Assembly: GCF_963169125.1 (NCBI RefSeq) | Contig: NC_084794.1 | Span: 109,716,358 to 109,780,357, forward strand | Length of the DNA: 64,000 bases | Origin: Humulus lupulus | Lineage: Eukaryota > Streptophyta > Magnoliopsida > Rosales > Cannabaceae | Reading direction: 5' to 3' | In this document: one piece after another, positions 1-11,071 of the stretch | How the letters are laid out: each line of letters opens with the position of its first letter | How positions within the stretch are numbered: position 1 is the first letter of the stretch | The notes under the pieces: model-generated | The model's database searches: none | The model's input: the letters and a program-made list of their open reading frames with translations, nothing else | What the model was told of the DNA's origin: nothing | Position numbers and translations under genes: made by a program

Positions 1-1473
1 CCCAAAAGCTTCTAGCATACTCACCTGCATCCTAACTGACTAATTTAATTTCCATTCGGTCTAATCAATATACTTCAAGAGATGCTCATGACTGTCCAGG
101 TTTATCCCTTATGTAGCACATTAACTTTCCTTAACAAATACTCATCTGAATCCTTCCTAATAGACACACAGCACCAAGTCCTTTCAGCTCTTTTTCCTAA
201 CCAAAGCAAAGGCTATCCAATCCACTGGTCACTTCTGAGAAACTAACCTTGGGCTCTAAATGAGTAAAATATCCCAGTCTTCCCTATCTTGATGGCCAAC
301 CTGTAAACTGAACCCCCTTCCTGTCCAAACCAGGAGCCATAAAACCACCAAAGGTTCTTATCTTCCGATCACTGAGTAGCCACACTTACTAAGTTTCCAC
401 GAACGAAAATATCATCATCTGTATCCTTTCATCTTAGATAATGAGGCCCTCTCTCTACTACCCAAGCACAGACAACCATCTCAGAGTCTAACTCACAAAT
501 GACTTATCATCTCCGGCTACATCCATTTGTACCACAACCCAAAGTGGATCGACCAACCCACCAAACTCGACAATATATACTACTGCTATCTTGCCACTTT
601 TGACATCCTTTTGCCACAAATGTCTAGTACGGCTACTATGTCCCAATTTATCCTTCTCATCTTACTAAGAACAGGATTAGCCACACCCATTCACTAATCG
701 ATTCCTGAACAAACCCAAACCTTCCTCGAAACTAGAGGGTAATACTTCCAAGACCTTCCATACAATGATTCTTGTCTACTTCCTCTCAGTCACCTGCTTT
801 TTCATCCATCCAATCTCTTCTATCAGTCCCCATAGCCTGACTCATATATCAGCAAACATCTACTGCGAATCTCAAGGGCAGGTGGAGGATTCCAACCCCC
901 GACTGTCATCTTCTATCCTTACCAAAACCAAAACTGAGTCCAATTGACCATTCTCAACACATACACCCTGAATTCGTCTATCTTCACTGGCTAAACTTCT
1001 CAGCCCTGACGTTTATACCCAAAACAATCTCAAGGGCAGATCCAAATAATCATAACAATAAAACACACATAAAGCATATCAAACACCCATATTATGCATA
1101 AATTATCAAATTTCTTTATCACTAGATGCATTCATACCTATTATACCTTCCACACCGATAAACAGGTATAACATATAAGTTCAATTTAAACATATAATTA
1201 CCCGCAATCCATTTATCATCATTATCCATATATTCATCCACATGCGAAAGCAACGCTAATAAGCATGCCTTAATATCATCACACAGCAGTCAAGGGCCAG
1301 GCCTTATCAGTATCTCATGCCCCCTATTAATCATGCCAATTAATACACTCATATTTCATACAGGCACTCAAGCATACAATTTCATGCATTCCACTACAAA
1401 CCCTTGAGTCGAGCTTGTCTTTAGAGGCGAGTGTACATGTCCAGCTAATCTTCAGGAACCCATAAACCCAGAC
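1..1473 (-). other. Internal region of a minus-strand LTR retroelement
   Basis: This stretch lies directly downstream, on the minus strand, of the primer-binding site at 1474-1486, so it should be the 5' leader and start of the internal region of the element whose 5' LTR is 1490-4006. I see no gag-like reading frame in 1.4 kb, only short open stretches of about 60 codons on either strand. It may be a long untranslated leader, a non-coding LARD-type internal region, or a decayed copy. The rest of the element lies to the left of the window. Confidence 0.5.
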
Positions 1474-1486
1474 GGCTCTGATACCA
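1474..1486 (-). other. Primer-binding site, initiator-Met tRNA type
   Basis: The minus strand reads TGGTATCAGAGCC, the standard complement of the 3' end of plant initiator-Met tRNA. It starts three bases (ACT) after the LTR terminus ...GTTACA at 1490. This fixes the orientation: the element runs right to left and 1490-4006 is its 5' LTR. Confidence 0.9.
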
Positions 1487-1489
1487 AGT

Positions 1490-4006
1490 TGTAACGCCTG
1501 GATAACCAAGGCCGCTACACTATGTGTTTAAAATAGTGCAAGACTTGCTACTTAAGTCATTTAAACAAAATGTGAATTTAATGTCATCAACGGATTAGGA
1601 ATAAAAGATTTTGGTCACAAACAGGCTATTTTCATTAAAAATGACACTTTAGTACATGGAAACTCAAAACAGGGTTTCGACGACTTAGTTATAGCAAATT
1701 CCAAGAGTTACAAATAATTCAAGACACTTTAATGGCAAAATATACATTTTAGGTTTCTGTCCCTGTACAATTCCTCGACCGTGGCGGCCGAGCAGCTGAC
1801 AATGTACACCTCGCCCCCAGAGCTCTCCAACTCATGGTTGATTCAGCCTACCCTTGCCTCAACTTGCACCACGTAGCACCCGTGAGCCGAGGCCCAACAA
1901 GAAAGCATGATATCATAGCAAGATCAACATCATTAATCAAACATTCCACAATGCACAACCAGGAATTCAGCAATTCAAAGCATTTACCCAATCAGTGAGA
2001 ACACTCAGCAGATAAACAGTTTATCATCTAGACGGTCAACCAATCATATCCATAACACAATATTCACGTTCATAATCAACAATCTATCACATCCACCAAT
2101 TGATATTCAGGGTCAGCGCCCTTAGGTCGCACCCTCTATTTAGCACACTGTCTTCGGCTCACTTGGGCCGCCCCCAGTGTAATACTCACCGACTTCGGCC
2201 AGCTTAACCGAGCTCGGTGATAAATAAGCTGCCTCAGCTACCAGTTGCCGAGTCACACCCTGTGCGCAAATTTTGATTCCGACACCCTTAGGCCGGTTAT
2301 CGCATGTCCCATGGCATAATACCACCTCATGACATGATATACAAATATAGGGAGCTCTTAGTCCCATCATGTTCATATGGTTAATCGCATTCATATAACA
2401 AAGCACACAAACATAGGGAACACTTAGTCCCAACCTAACCACATAATCAGGTGCAGCTTTCTTACCTTTCGATTCGCTAGCTTTGATCACTTGACTCCTT
2501 GAGCACGATCCCTCTCGAGCCCTAGCGCTCACCTAAACACAATCATAGGTCAAATTCATCACTAAACCTCAAGTCCAAAACCTAGCTTCGGGACCAACCC
2601 CGAGCCCCCGAGAAGTCTTAGTTCCACCAAACAAGGTGGTGGAACCAAATCCCAAACCCTTGGTCAAAAACCCTTGCAAATAACCCTAAAATCCCTTTCT
2701 GGAAACAGGGCAGCGCTACAGCACTCTTAGGAGGGCGCTACATCGCTATAAGCATAACCAAATTCCCCCAGAAATCTTGGGCTAACGCTACAGCGCCCAA
2801 AGTCTTGCGCTGTAGCGCTAGTCACAGACAAGCAATACCCCAGTTTTCCCTCCTGCGATTTCCTCGAGCCAAACTCAACCAAAACCTCTCCAAACCTTCA
2901 CCAAACTCAAAAACAACCTTATTAACACACTCCACTCATGCCAAGCACCCCAAATACCCAGAACTCAAACACATGCATCCCTAATCTCAAAATTCACCAT
3001 AGCCACTTCTAGATATCAAAACTTAGCAGAAACCAGTGAAAACATCAAAGTTAAAAGCTTAGAATTTCTACACCTCCTTAGATTGCTCTCCCTCAACCTT
3101 TGGCTTGAATTCCCTAAAGTCCCCACCAGATTCAACTTAAACACCATAGTTCAAAAACTAAAACCAGAAACTGAAGAACTCTAAAGTCTTACCTCAAGTG
3201 ATGATGTGTTCTTGCTAAACCCCTACCAATTCTTCAAACCTAGCTTAGGATCCTTGATGCTCAACCTAACCCAGCTCTCATCTGAGCTTTGCTTCAAGAA
3301 AACCCAAGAAAAGTGGTGAGAGAACCACAAACTGACCCTAGAGAAAACTCTCTGCTTTCCCCTCCTTTCTCTTTTCTTTCTTTTCCTTCTTCAGACTTTT
3401 GTAGTATTCTACCACTTCCACTAACATAAAGCCTTAGTTATACCCATCTTTAAAAAGCCAAATGACCTTAATGCCCTCCCTTTTATTTCTAACCCTTTAA
3501 TCCACTTAAGGGCATTTTAGTCATTTCACCCCCATTCCCACTAACTCCTCGAGTGTCTCTAATATTTGCCGCTTACTACCCAGTACCTAATTAACCACCA
3601 ATAATATTCCTTGATGTCAAAATAGACCCCAATATACTCACTAAATTCCCATTTATACCCGCAGGCTCACCCCGAGCCGAGTATAAATCCCCGCCATGAC
3701 TTTTCTGCTAAACTGCTCACTAGGATCGTCTCGAGTCACAGATCACGAATATATCCATAGAATAATGTGGTCTCAACATTAGCCTACCAATATACACACA
3801 AGTACACAATTACACTCTCAATGAGCCAAATTACCAAAATACCCTCATAGCAGAGTATATAGCCCCATGCATGCCTTTATCATCATATAATAATATGACC
3901 CACATAATCATGCATATAATCATATAATAGCACAGTAAATCAATTATGGCCCTCCCAGCCTCCTAATCAAGGTCCTAAACCTTATTAAGAAATTTGGGTC
4001 GTTACA
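1490..4006 (-). repeat. 5' LTR of a minus-strand LTR retrotransposon (family A)
   Basis: On the plus strand it starts TGTAACGCC and ends GGGTCGTTACA, so both ends carry the TGTAAC/GTTACA inverted repeat, and the primer-binding site abuts its left edge. Its terminal sequences resemble the solo LTR at 42231-44380 and the LTR at 60529, which puts them in one broad superfamily of Ty3/gypsy LTRs using initiator-Met tRNA. Inside are an inverted-repeat cluster (2711-2813), a GGTAAG donor-like site (minus strand, 2461-2466) and the conserved block near 1865-1905. Coding frames inside it are spurious. At 2517 bp it is a long LTR. Confidence 0.85.
2711..2813. repeat. Cluster of GCGCT-AC-AGCGC inverted repeats inside an LTR
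   Basis: Four near-copies of a short inverted repeat occur within about 100 bases: CAGCGCTACAGC, GGCGCTACATCGC, ACGCTACAGCGCC and TGCGCTGTAGCGCTAG. Each can fold as a GCGCT/AGCGC stem with a two-base centre. The same motif recurs in a different LTR at about 62122-62215. Confidence 0.7.
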
Positions 4007-6270
4007 AACTAGGATAAGAAATCCTGCCCTCCTGATTGGATGACTATCAAGTCAATCCTTATCAAATGAGTGATTTAACACTGGTGGTTCCATTATCCAT
4101 AATGAGTGACTGACAAGCAAGTCACCATGGGTTTCAGCACCCACAACCACGCAAATGATGATCATTATGATCATACAGAGCTTACAGCCCTGAACAGATG
4201 AGTGAATATCACTTTGAGGTTCTGTTAAACCATAATGAATGACTGACAAGCAAGTCACTACGGGGCTCGGCACCCATAGCCATGTGACAAAGTAGTCACC
4301 TGCGCTTTCTGGCAATGGCTATAATCAGATGAGTGACTGACGAACAAGTCACTACAGGGCTCGGCAGCCACAGTCATGCGACAAAGTAGTCACCTGGGCT
4401 CAAAACCGATAGCTATGTGACTAAATAGTCACTGAGGCTCTCTGGCCCTGACTCCTATCAAATGAGTGACTACTGGGTAAGTCACTTCAAGCTCAACACC
4501 CATAGCCATGTGACTAATAGTCACTGGGGCTCTCTGGCCCTGGCTCTAAGTAACTAGCCTTTGGCTAGACAAGCGCTTATAATTTTCATCAAACTTGAGG
4601 TCGGTTTAGCATTAATGCTCATTTGAATCATTCAATGCAAATGTCGATTAGATCTAATTTTTTATCGGCTCTGCGTTCATGATGCTTATGTCGTTCTTGA
4701 CTTTTTAGTCAATACCAGGTGACCAGTGCTCAGTACTATTGCGAACATGACAAGTAGGTTACAGCTTCACAGCTAACACTGACACCATTGCCAATTCTGA
4801 CTAGTTAGTCAGTGCCACGCACAAGTAAGCAATGCTACCACGCATATATCATATGTCAAATATCCAAATGTAGGGCATCCAACATGCTTACTTAATAGTT
4901 GCTAGCATAATTATGATCATGCACAAACATAGAGACTCAAGCTCTGATCAATCTCATATTCAATATTCATGGCATGCCCTAATCACATGTTTGTCGTGCA
5001 TCACATTTAAACACTCGACATGCCTAAAAAATAACCATGCATGTCACATATGGGGTGCAATTTTCTTACCTTTGGTCCAAGCACAGGTTACCAATAAATG
5101 AGCCATAAGCACGATCCTAATTCCAAACTCCTATTTATAACCTAGTCACTACCATAATATAAAACCTCATCAAAATGAGTAAATAAATGCTTCCAAACCC
5201 AACCCAAGCCTCCAGGATGTCAAATCCCACTAAACTAGATAGTAAGATCGATCCCAGGTCCTTAGAGTTAAGTTCCCATGACAAAAACACAATTCTAGGC
5301 AACTTTTCCCTTAAGTGTCGCGGCCCTCGACACACCATGCCACGACCCACCCCATGACAAAGCCTCATCCTCGTTCAGCAAGCTCGGGCCGCGGCCCAAC
5401 CTCGAACCAGCCATTTTTCCTTGTTTTCTCCTTTCTAAAACCTTCCAAAAACCTATCCAAACATCTCCAAACTCAAAAATAAAAGTTCCCAAACATCCCC
5501 ATGACCCAAAACAAACAAAACCAAAGCTTCAATTCAATCAAAAACTCATCAAAACACAATGTCCAATTCAAGCTTAAAAACTTTAAAAACTTAGAACTTA
5601 AAACTTGAATTACCTCTGATTGAGTTGTTTCCCAACTAAATCCTCCGGCTAATAAGCTTCCAATCTTCCCTAGGATCGCTATGCCTCTATCCTCGCTTGA
5701 ATCCGAGTCCAATAACTCAAGTTTTCTTCGAAAATACGATCGGGAGACAAAAATGGAACTTTGAGGGAGAGAGAACATTCTGAACATTTTTTTTATTTCT
5801 TAACAGGTTACTTCAAGCTTAAGTAGCCTCAAACAAATCCTAACGCGCAGGGTCCCGAAAACGTCCCCAGGGGAAAAATAGTCAAAACCTCTAGAATTTC
5901 CCCCTGATCTTACTAACTCCCAATTTATCATCAAATATTTATTCCCATTACCCAATAACCCGGTAACGTGCTAAATACCCCTTGACTCACCCCGGGACAA
6001 GTATAAATCCCGTTGTGACTTTCCCACTAGCTTACCACCTAGGATCATCTCGTGCTGAGTAAACCTAGCATAACCAAATAATAATGAAGCACCACACATA
6101 TACCACATATATGTCAAATATGCCCGAAATGGACAAAATTGAAAATCTCCCAATTAATCAGAAATGGGTTCACATGCATATTATCATTTAATCACATAAT
6201 AAATCAATTATGGCCCCCCCGGCCTCCTAATCAAGGTCCTAAACCTTATTAGGAAATTTGGGGCATTACA
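4007..6270 (-). repeat. Truncated minus-strand LTR (family B)
   Basis: The right end is a typical LTR terminus (...TTTGGGGCATTACA). The left part is homologous by eye to 61044-61900 in the LTR that begins at 60529, including the shared text around GGCATTAATGCTCAT and TCGATTAGATCTAAT. The start of the LTR is missing because the family A element (ending 4006) abuts it, so this is an older LTR cut by a younger insertion. It contains the GTGACT/AGTCAC stem array, a perfect 12-bp palindrome GGGCCGCGGCCC at 5386-5397, and a GGTAAG site on the minus strand (5065-5070). No gene is present. Confidence 0.75.
4100..4530. repeat. Degenerate tandem array of GTGACT...AGTCAC stem units
   Basis: Units contain GTGACT followed by AGTCAC with different spacers: 4106-4125 (8-base loop), 4333-4352 (8), 4417-4432 (4), 4466-4485 (8) and 4510-4524 (3), plus shorter versions at 4238 and 4284. 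The spacers differ while the six-base arms stay complementary. A shorter, more decayed version is present at about 61200-61350. Confidence 0.7.
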
Positions 6271-6884
6271 TTTAGCAAGACTGAGGATCGTGGTTTGGTA
6301 CACGATCATTGGGTAGTGGAGATATGTGTCCACCTCCCCATGACTATGAGATCATGGGCCTTCTCATCATTTCTCTAGATCTTGGTTGACAATGCACGAG
6401 TGAAACCTTTGGGAAAACGCTAAGTCTCATTATGTCTATGAGACTTAGGTGCTAGGCCCGATGACCCTTTCAATCTTCGATGCTAGGCCTGATGACCCTC
6501 TGGGTGCTAGGCCTGTTGATCTTCTGAGTGCTAGGCCTGTTGATTTCAACTTGAACGAGCGTGAACTTTATCCAGCGAAGTGTATTTGGGAGTTTAGGCC
6601 GACCATCCTATGAAGAATAGGGTGGGCCGACCACCCCATGCATTTCTTGAGCATGATAGTCCGACCACCCCTAGGGTTTAGGGTCAGGCTGACCAGCCCT
6701 AGGGGCTAGGGCCAGGCCGACCACCCCTAGGAGGTTTAAGCCTAGTCAACTTCCCTATAGGTCCTGGACCTATCCATTTTTGTTCATCAGTCTATTTTCA
6801 ATACTTTGTCATTTTCCATGACTTGTGATGCCACATGCCACTTTCTCATTCGCCACGTCATCTCTTGAATTTTGAGGGATAACA
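6271..6884 (-). repeat. Truncated minus-strand LTR with two tandem arrays
   Basis: Read on the minus strand it starts TGTTATCCC at 6884, resembling the LTR start at 27066 (TGTTATACCC, followed in both by an ACGTGGC sequence). To its right lies a purine-rich run (minus strand CTTGGGGCTTAGG) that would serve as its polypurine tract, making this a 3' LTR of a minus-strand element. It holds about four units around GTGCTAGGCCTGATGACC (6450-6550) and about five around GGCCGACCACCCCTA (6597-6740). The left side is cut by the LTR ending at 6270. Confidence 0.5.
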
Positions 6885-7369
6885 AATGGATCGCCTAAGC
6901 CCCAAGTTGATGGGACTCCAGGACATAGGACTGCATTATGTTTTCCCACTTAACATCGCACTAAAAGTTAGTATGGGGGACTATGAGCCTGAAGGACAAC
7001 ACTAAGTGCCTAAACTTGTACAAATACTAAGAGAAGTCGATAAAGACTCGAGCCACCAAGGATCAAGCACAAGACCCAAGTCTCTAAGACTTGAGGCCCA
7101 CAAATTGTGGACGAGTTGAGGTTTTGGACTCTTATGGTGTTATGTTCTGTTGAGTTACATTTAAACCCAGCCAAATCAGTAAGACAAAATTTCATAATTA
7201 ATAAGTTTTAGCATGTTAGTGAAGAAGCAATAATGGCAAGAAAAGTACAGCATGCTACATAAAGGTTAAAATTATTTACAATTGTGCTCGAGGGCTCGAG
7301 CCTTAAATTTTTTGTACTCCAATAAACAAAAGGCATGCATGCCTACTTAATTAAAACTAAGAGATGAGA
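6885..7369. other. Non-coding retroelement internal sequence
   Basis: No credible reading frame. The left edge holds the polypurine-like tract of the neighbouring LTR (6887-6915). The rest is unassigned sequence between that LTR and the decayed gene starting at 7370. Confidence 0.4.
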
Positions 7370-9331
7370 AAATCACTTCAAGCCCTAGCCCGAAGGAAGT
7401 TCCGCTACCACCTCGATGATGGGAATTATTTCGGTAACTTGACTGGTCGCCGTAACTTCCTTTTCCTTAGCTGTCTTGGCCTCTCAGCTAGAAGACGTTC
7501 CTCAAGCATCATCTACATGTTTGAATCCTTCATGAAGGACAAATCCATGTCAATGTTGCTCTGCCATGCCATAAAAAGGGTGTCATCCACCATCACGTTG
7601 ATGTCCCTTTCTAACTCCTCTACTCAGAGCTAGAGGCGTTTGTTCTCCCAAGCGAGGTTCTTAGCGTGGGAGGCAGCTTGCATGACTTCCTCCTTGGTCT
7701 TGGTGGCCTCCTTAGACTCTACCCAGCTATGAGGTGCGAGTTTCAGACTCCTCGCGACTCAGGCGGAGCTCTTTATGAGTAGCATTGAGATCCACCGATA
7801 GCTTGTTGTTGGCCTCCTTCATGGTCCAAGTCTAACCTGCAGCATCTTCCTACAGCTTTGTGGAGGTGTCCTCGAGCAATGATAGCTTCGACTGCTCCAT
7901 GGCGCGAGCCTTGAGGTCCTCCGTCTCTTTCTGGAGTCATGAGTGCTCCGCCAACGAGACCACAGTCTCCTTGAGTTGTGCCATCTCCTCCCAAATTGAA
8001 GGACCTCATGGTAATGATGTCCCCAAGCCATTGGTTGAAGGCCGCATTATGCACCAAGATAATACGTGTTAGCTCGATGAACATAGATTAAAAAAAAATT
8101 TAAAAATGGGAGTTAAGGATTTGAGACTTACCCTCAGGGAGATGTGGTGACTGGCAGCTATGAGCAAGATCTCGTTGTTGCTGCCACAACAAGCAAAGCT
8201 GCGAAAGGGCATGTCGCACAGCCACCAATCCCTGGAGCAGCTCCACGGCAAGCGGAACTATCCTTTCTCCAACTCTCCCCGCGAGGAGAGGCTCCAGCTC
8301 CTCGTGGCTGGGAGAAGCGAGTAGACCATTCAGTTTTTCTTTCTGAAGGTACTCCACGAGGACATTGAAATCCTTGTTTCCATCATTAATACAAAAGTTG
8401 AAGTATTCAATCACCCTTTGGTGCCTTTAAAAGTCCTCTCCCTCAAAGGGCTCGAGAAAGAGTACCAGTTGCGGTGTCCGAACCGGAGGACAATCAGGCA
8501 CCCTTTGGCGCTTCTGCAAGACCAAGTTGAATAGGCCCATGCTTTCTAGACAAAGAAACAAATTTGGTTAGTCCTTGGAGCAAAAAGAAAGGAAAGATAA
8601 TTTGTAAAGTCAAATAACATGCATGCACAACATAAATAAGTCTCCTCTAAAGCCCCACAACAATAAGGCTCCTCTGGGGGAAGAACGAAGTCGGCAAACT
8701 CATGAATGAGTCGGCCCATCTTCTATGTCATGTTGGTGTCATATTGACAAAACCATATCACGTGCAAGGATGTCACCTCGTCCAGAGGTACAAAGAAATA
8801 CGTCGATAAGGTCTTGATAGTACTGATACTCCTCATCAATCCAAGGACGACATGAGGTTTACCCACACTCAAGGAGTGTTGGCAAGAATAAGGAATGGTT
8901 GGGACTAGTTCCCTCCCCTACATAATGGGCTTAGTAAATAACAATTGAATAATTACCTTGAGGCATGGAGGATGACTCGATCCCAACCTTGAGCTCTACC
9001 TCGAGCTCCTCGTCCTCTCTTACCTCCGCAATAGCTTTGATCGTGAGCATGTTCTCTATGTGCTCCTCACAAAGACGTTGTTCATACTCGTATTGAGTCT
9101 TTGCCACAATATACTCTATCTGGAGCCTCGCCTCATAAAGCGACTTCTTCAAGTCACGAAACTCAATGAGGACCATGGGGCTTATCCTTTGCCCCTCCTG
9201 AAGTAGGCCATACTGCTGAAGACGGACCTCAGTGATAAGGAGGCTAAGACTCATCTCTTCCTTGGGGATGGCATTCATTTTCTTGAACCTTTCGTTGTAG
9301 GCATCAATGAAAGGTATACGATGGATGGGAC
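7370..9331 (-). pseudogene. 3' half of a decayed PF04195-like transposon gene, coiled-coil region
   Basis: Reading leftward, the piece begins after a splice-acceptor-like TTTATTTTCAG at 9332, continues as an open segment to 8931 rich in charged heptad-like residues (an EFRDLKKSLYEARLQIEY stretch), and then breaks into coiled-coil fragments separated by stops and frame changes (for example ATHKELRLSREESET near 7770). The tail near 7450-7590 is also recognisable as coding but broken. The 5' half, carrying the diagnostic APFQLSPN motif, lies at 19457-20245 beyond the inserted TAT element. This arrangement (PF04195-like domain, then coiled coil) matches the intact-looking homologue at 14836-17305. 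In TAT-lineage Ty3/gypsy elements such genes are known as extra, usually antisense, frames; their function is not known. It is clearly non-functional here. Confidence 0.6.
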
Positions 9332-9411
9332 CTGAAAATAAATGATTTAGAGTAAGGAGCAACTAGGAGCAGAGGACTAATAAACAAAATGACCCAAGGA
9401 GTGACACTTAC

Positions 9412-11003
9412 AATTGAGGCCCAAAATAATACGTCCTTGAAAGGCTAAAAGCGTATGCTCAAGTCCCATAGACATTCGAAAATATGGCTGAGTTGGGGCT
9501 AACCCCGAACTGCCATTGCTTCTTAAGCGGTAGCCCCGATGGCCTCACGCACCTAAGCGTCGTGCGCACCAGCCCATCTCGCGAGGCCTTCATCCGCGCG
9601 CACCAGCCCATGGGCGAGGCCACCCATCTTGCGAGGCCCTCGTCTCGCGAGGCCCCCATCCGCGCGCATCAGACCAAGGGCGAGGCCACCCATCTCGTGA
9701 GGCCCTCGTCTCGCGAGGCCTCCATCCGCGCACACCAGCCCATCTCGCGAGGCCTCCATCCGCGCACACCAGCCCATGGGCGAGGCCACCCATCTCGCGA
9801 GGCCTCCATCCGCGCGCATCAGACCAGGGGTGAGGCCACCATCTCGCGAGGCCAACACTCGGGTGAGGACGGCAGCGTCTCGCGAGGCCGAGGGATACAT
9901 CTCTTCGCGGAGCCGCGACAGCCATGCAGGGTGCCTCGCTAGGCACCATCGAGCAGGGCTGGCGAGGCTAGGGGCATCCCTAGACGTCGATGACAAAGCA
10001 CTCGGGCGAGGGGCCATGCGAGGGGTGGGTTCCCTCGAGGACGCAACATATTGAGAGCCTCATATAACGAGGCAGAGCACTATATTGAAAGCATGCTTTG
10101 TGAGAGCTTCCGAGGAGGCTTGCGCACACCATCGCATGGCCACGCGAGAGGAGGAGGGCCTCGTGAACCACCAGAGAGTCGCGCCATCAATGGGCCTTCC
10201 AAGGGGGCCTTGCGAAGGAGTGTGAGCCACACCACCTTGTGGCCACATGAGTGGAGCCATGCACCAAGAGAGCCGCACCACCAAGGGGGGCATCTCGCCA
10301 CGCATCCTTAGACATCCGTCAAGGCCACACGCCTATCAACCAGACTCGTGAGTGATCTCGAAAGGCTTCAGGCATCTCGTGCCAAGGACCCAAGATCTCC
10401 ACCTCTCGCCAGGACCATTACACACACCAAGGGTCCCGTTCCTTACATCTTGAGACCCCTATGCTTAGAGGCTCCAGTACGGGTCGAATGGGACATACTT
10501 GTACGACCTAGTACTGAGTATGGATACCAGTGCCAGTGAGACTGCTGGGGTAAGAGTCATGGTCCGTACGTCTACGGCCAAAGTTCAGATTCGACACCAC
10601 TACCTCCTACGCCACTACACCTGCCACCACTCATCAGACATGGGTACAGACAAGTAGTGGAGGCATTCTCCTGACACCTGCTCCTGTATTGGATGTACGA
10701 CCACAACCTCTGGAGCCACTCCCCTGACATAGTACTTATGTACCCCATGGTCTCCTAGACCACTATGTACCTAAGGCCATTAGAGCCTACTTTAAAATGA
10801 ACTCTAAGACCACCTAAAAGGGGGTTGGGAGTTTTACTGTAGCAAAGGCTTGAGAGTTAATGAAAGATTGATTGATTTCTCCATTGTTATTCTGTCATAA
10901 TTCTTGAGTTATTGCTTTGATTTCTATAGCTTCTTTTTTTTGACGATCCTGACTTGATAATTTCTTCCAACTCAACTTAGTTGACGAGTTCTCACCATCA
11001 ACA
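9412..11003 (+). repeat. 5' LTR of the TAT-type element
   Basis: It ends CATCAACA. The first two bases, TG in the 3' LTR, read AA here. The length is 1592 bp against 1525 bp for the 3' LTR, mostly because of extra units in the CTCGCGAG array. The TATA-like TATAAAA of the 3' LTR (19244-19250) reads TTTAAAA here (10791-10797), so this promoter copy may be weakened. Long frames on both strands within the CG-rich part are by-products of the repeat. Confidence 0.9.
9560..9890. repeat. CG-rich tandem array with CTCGCGAG palindromes
   Basis: Units of roughly 30-50 bases repeat around TCTCGCGAGGCC, CATCCGCGCGCA and CAGCCCATGGGCGAGGCC. About nine positions carry the CTCGCGAG core or a one-base variant. 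The 3' LTR has a shorter version (about 18090-18340). The array explains open frames of 120-150 codons on both strands; these are not genes. Confidence 0.85.
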
Positions 11004-11006
11004 GTT

Positions 11007-11024
11007 TGGCGCCGTCTGTGGGAA
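11007..11024 (+). other. Primer-binding site of the TAT-type element
   Basis: TGGCGCCGTCTGTGGGAA follows the 5' LTR end (11003) after three bases. TGG at its start is the complement of a tRNA CCA end, and this sequence is common after LTRs of TAT elements. I do not assign the tRNA with certainty. Confidence 0.75.
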
Positions 11025-11071
11025 CGTTAGTTTCAAGCTACTGTTCCACCATTATTTTCGGCAAGAAGAAG

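Noticed and set aside
2140..2532. 130-codon minus-strand frame within the family A LTR
   Set aside because: No domain; lies across the conserved LTR blocks and is not open in related LTRs.
4052..4315. 87-codon minus-strand frame
   Set aside because: Runs through the GTGACT/AGTCAC array; repeat artefact.
9484..10311. Several overlapping open frames of 60-154 codons on both strands
   Set aside because: They come from the CG-rich tandem array and its continuation in the LTR, are duplicated in the other LTR, and have no domain.
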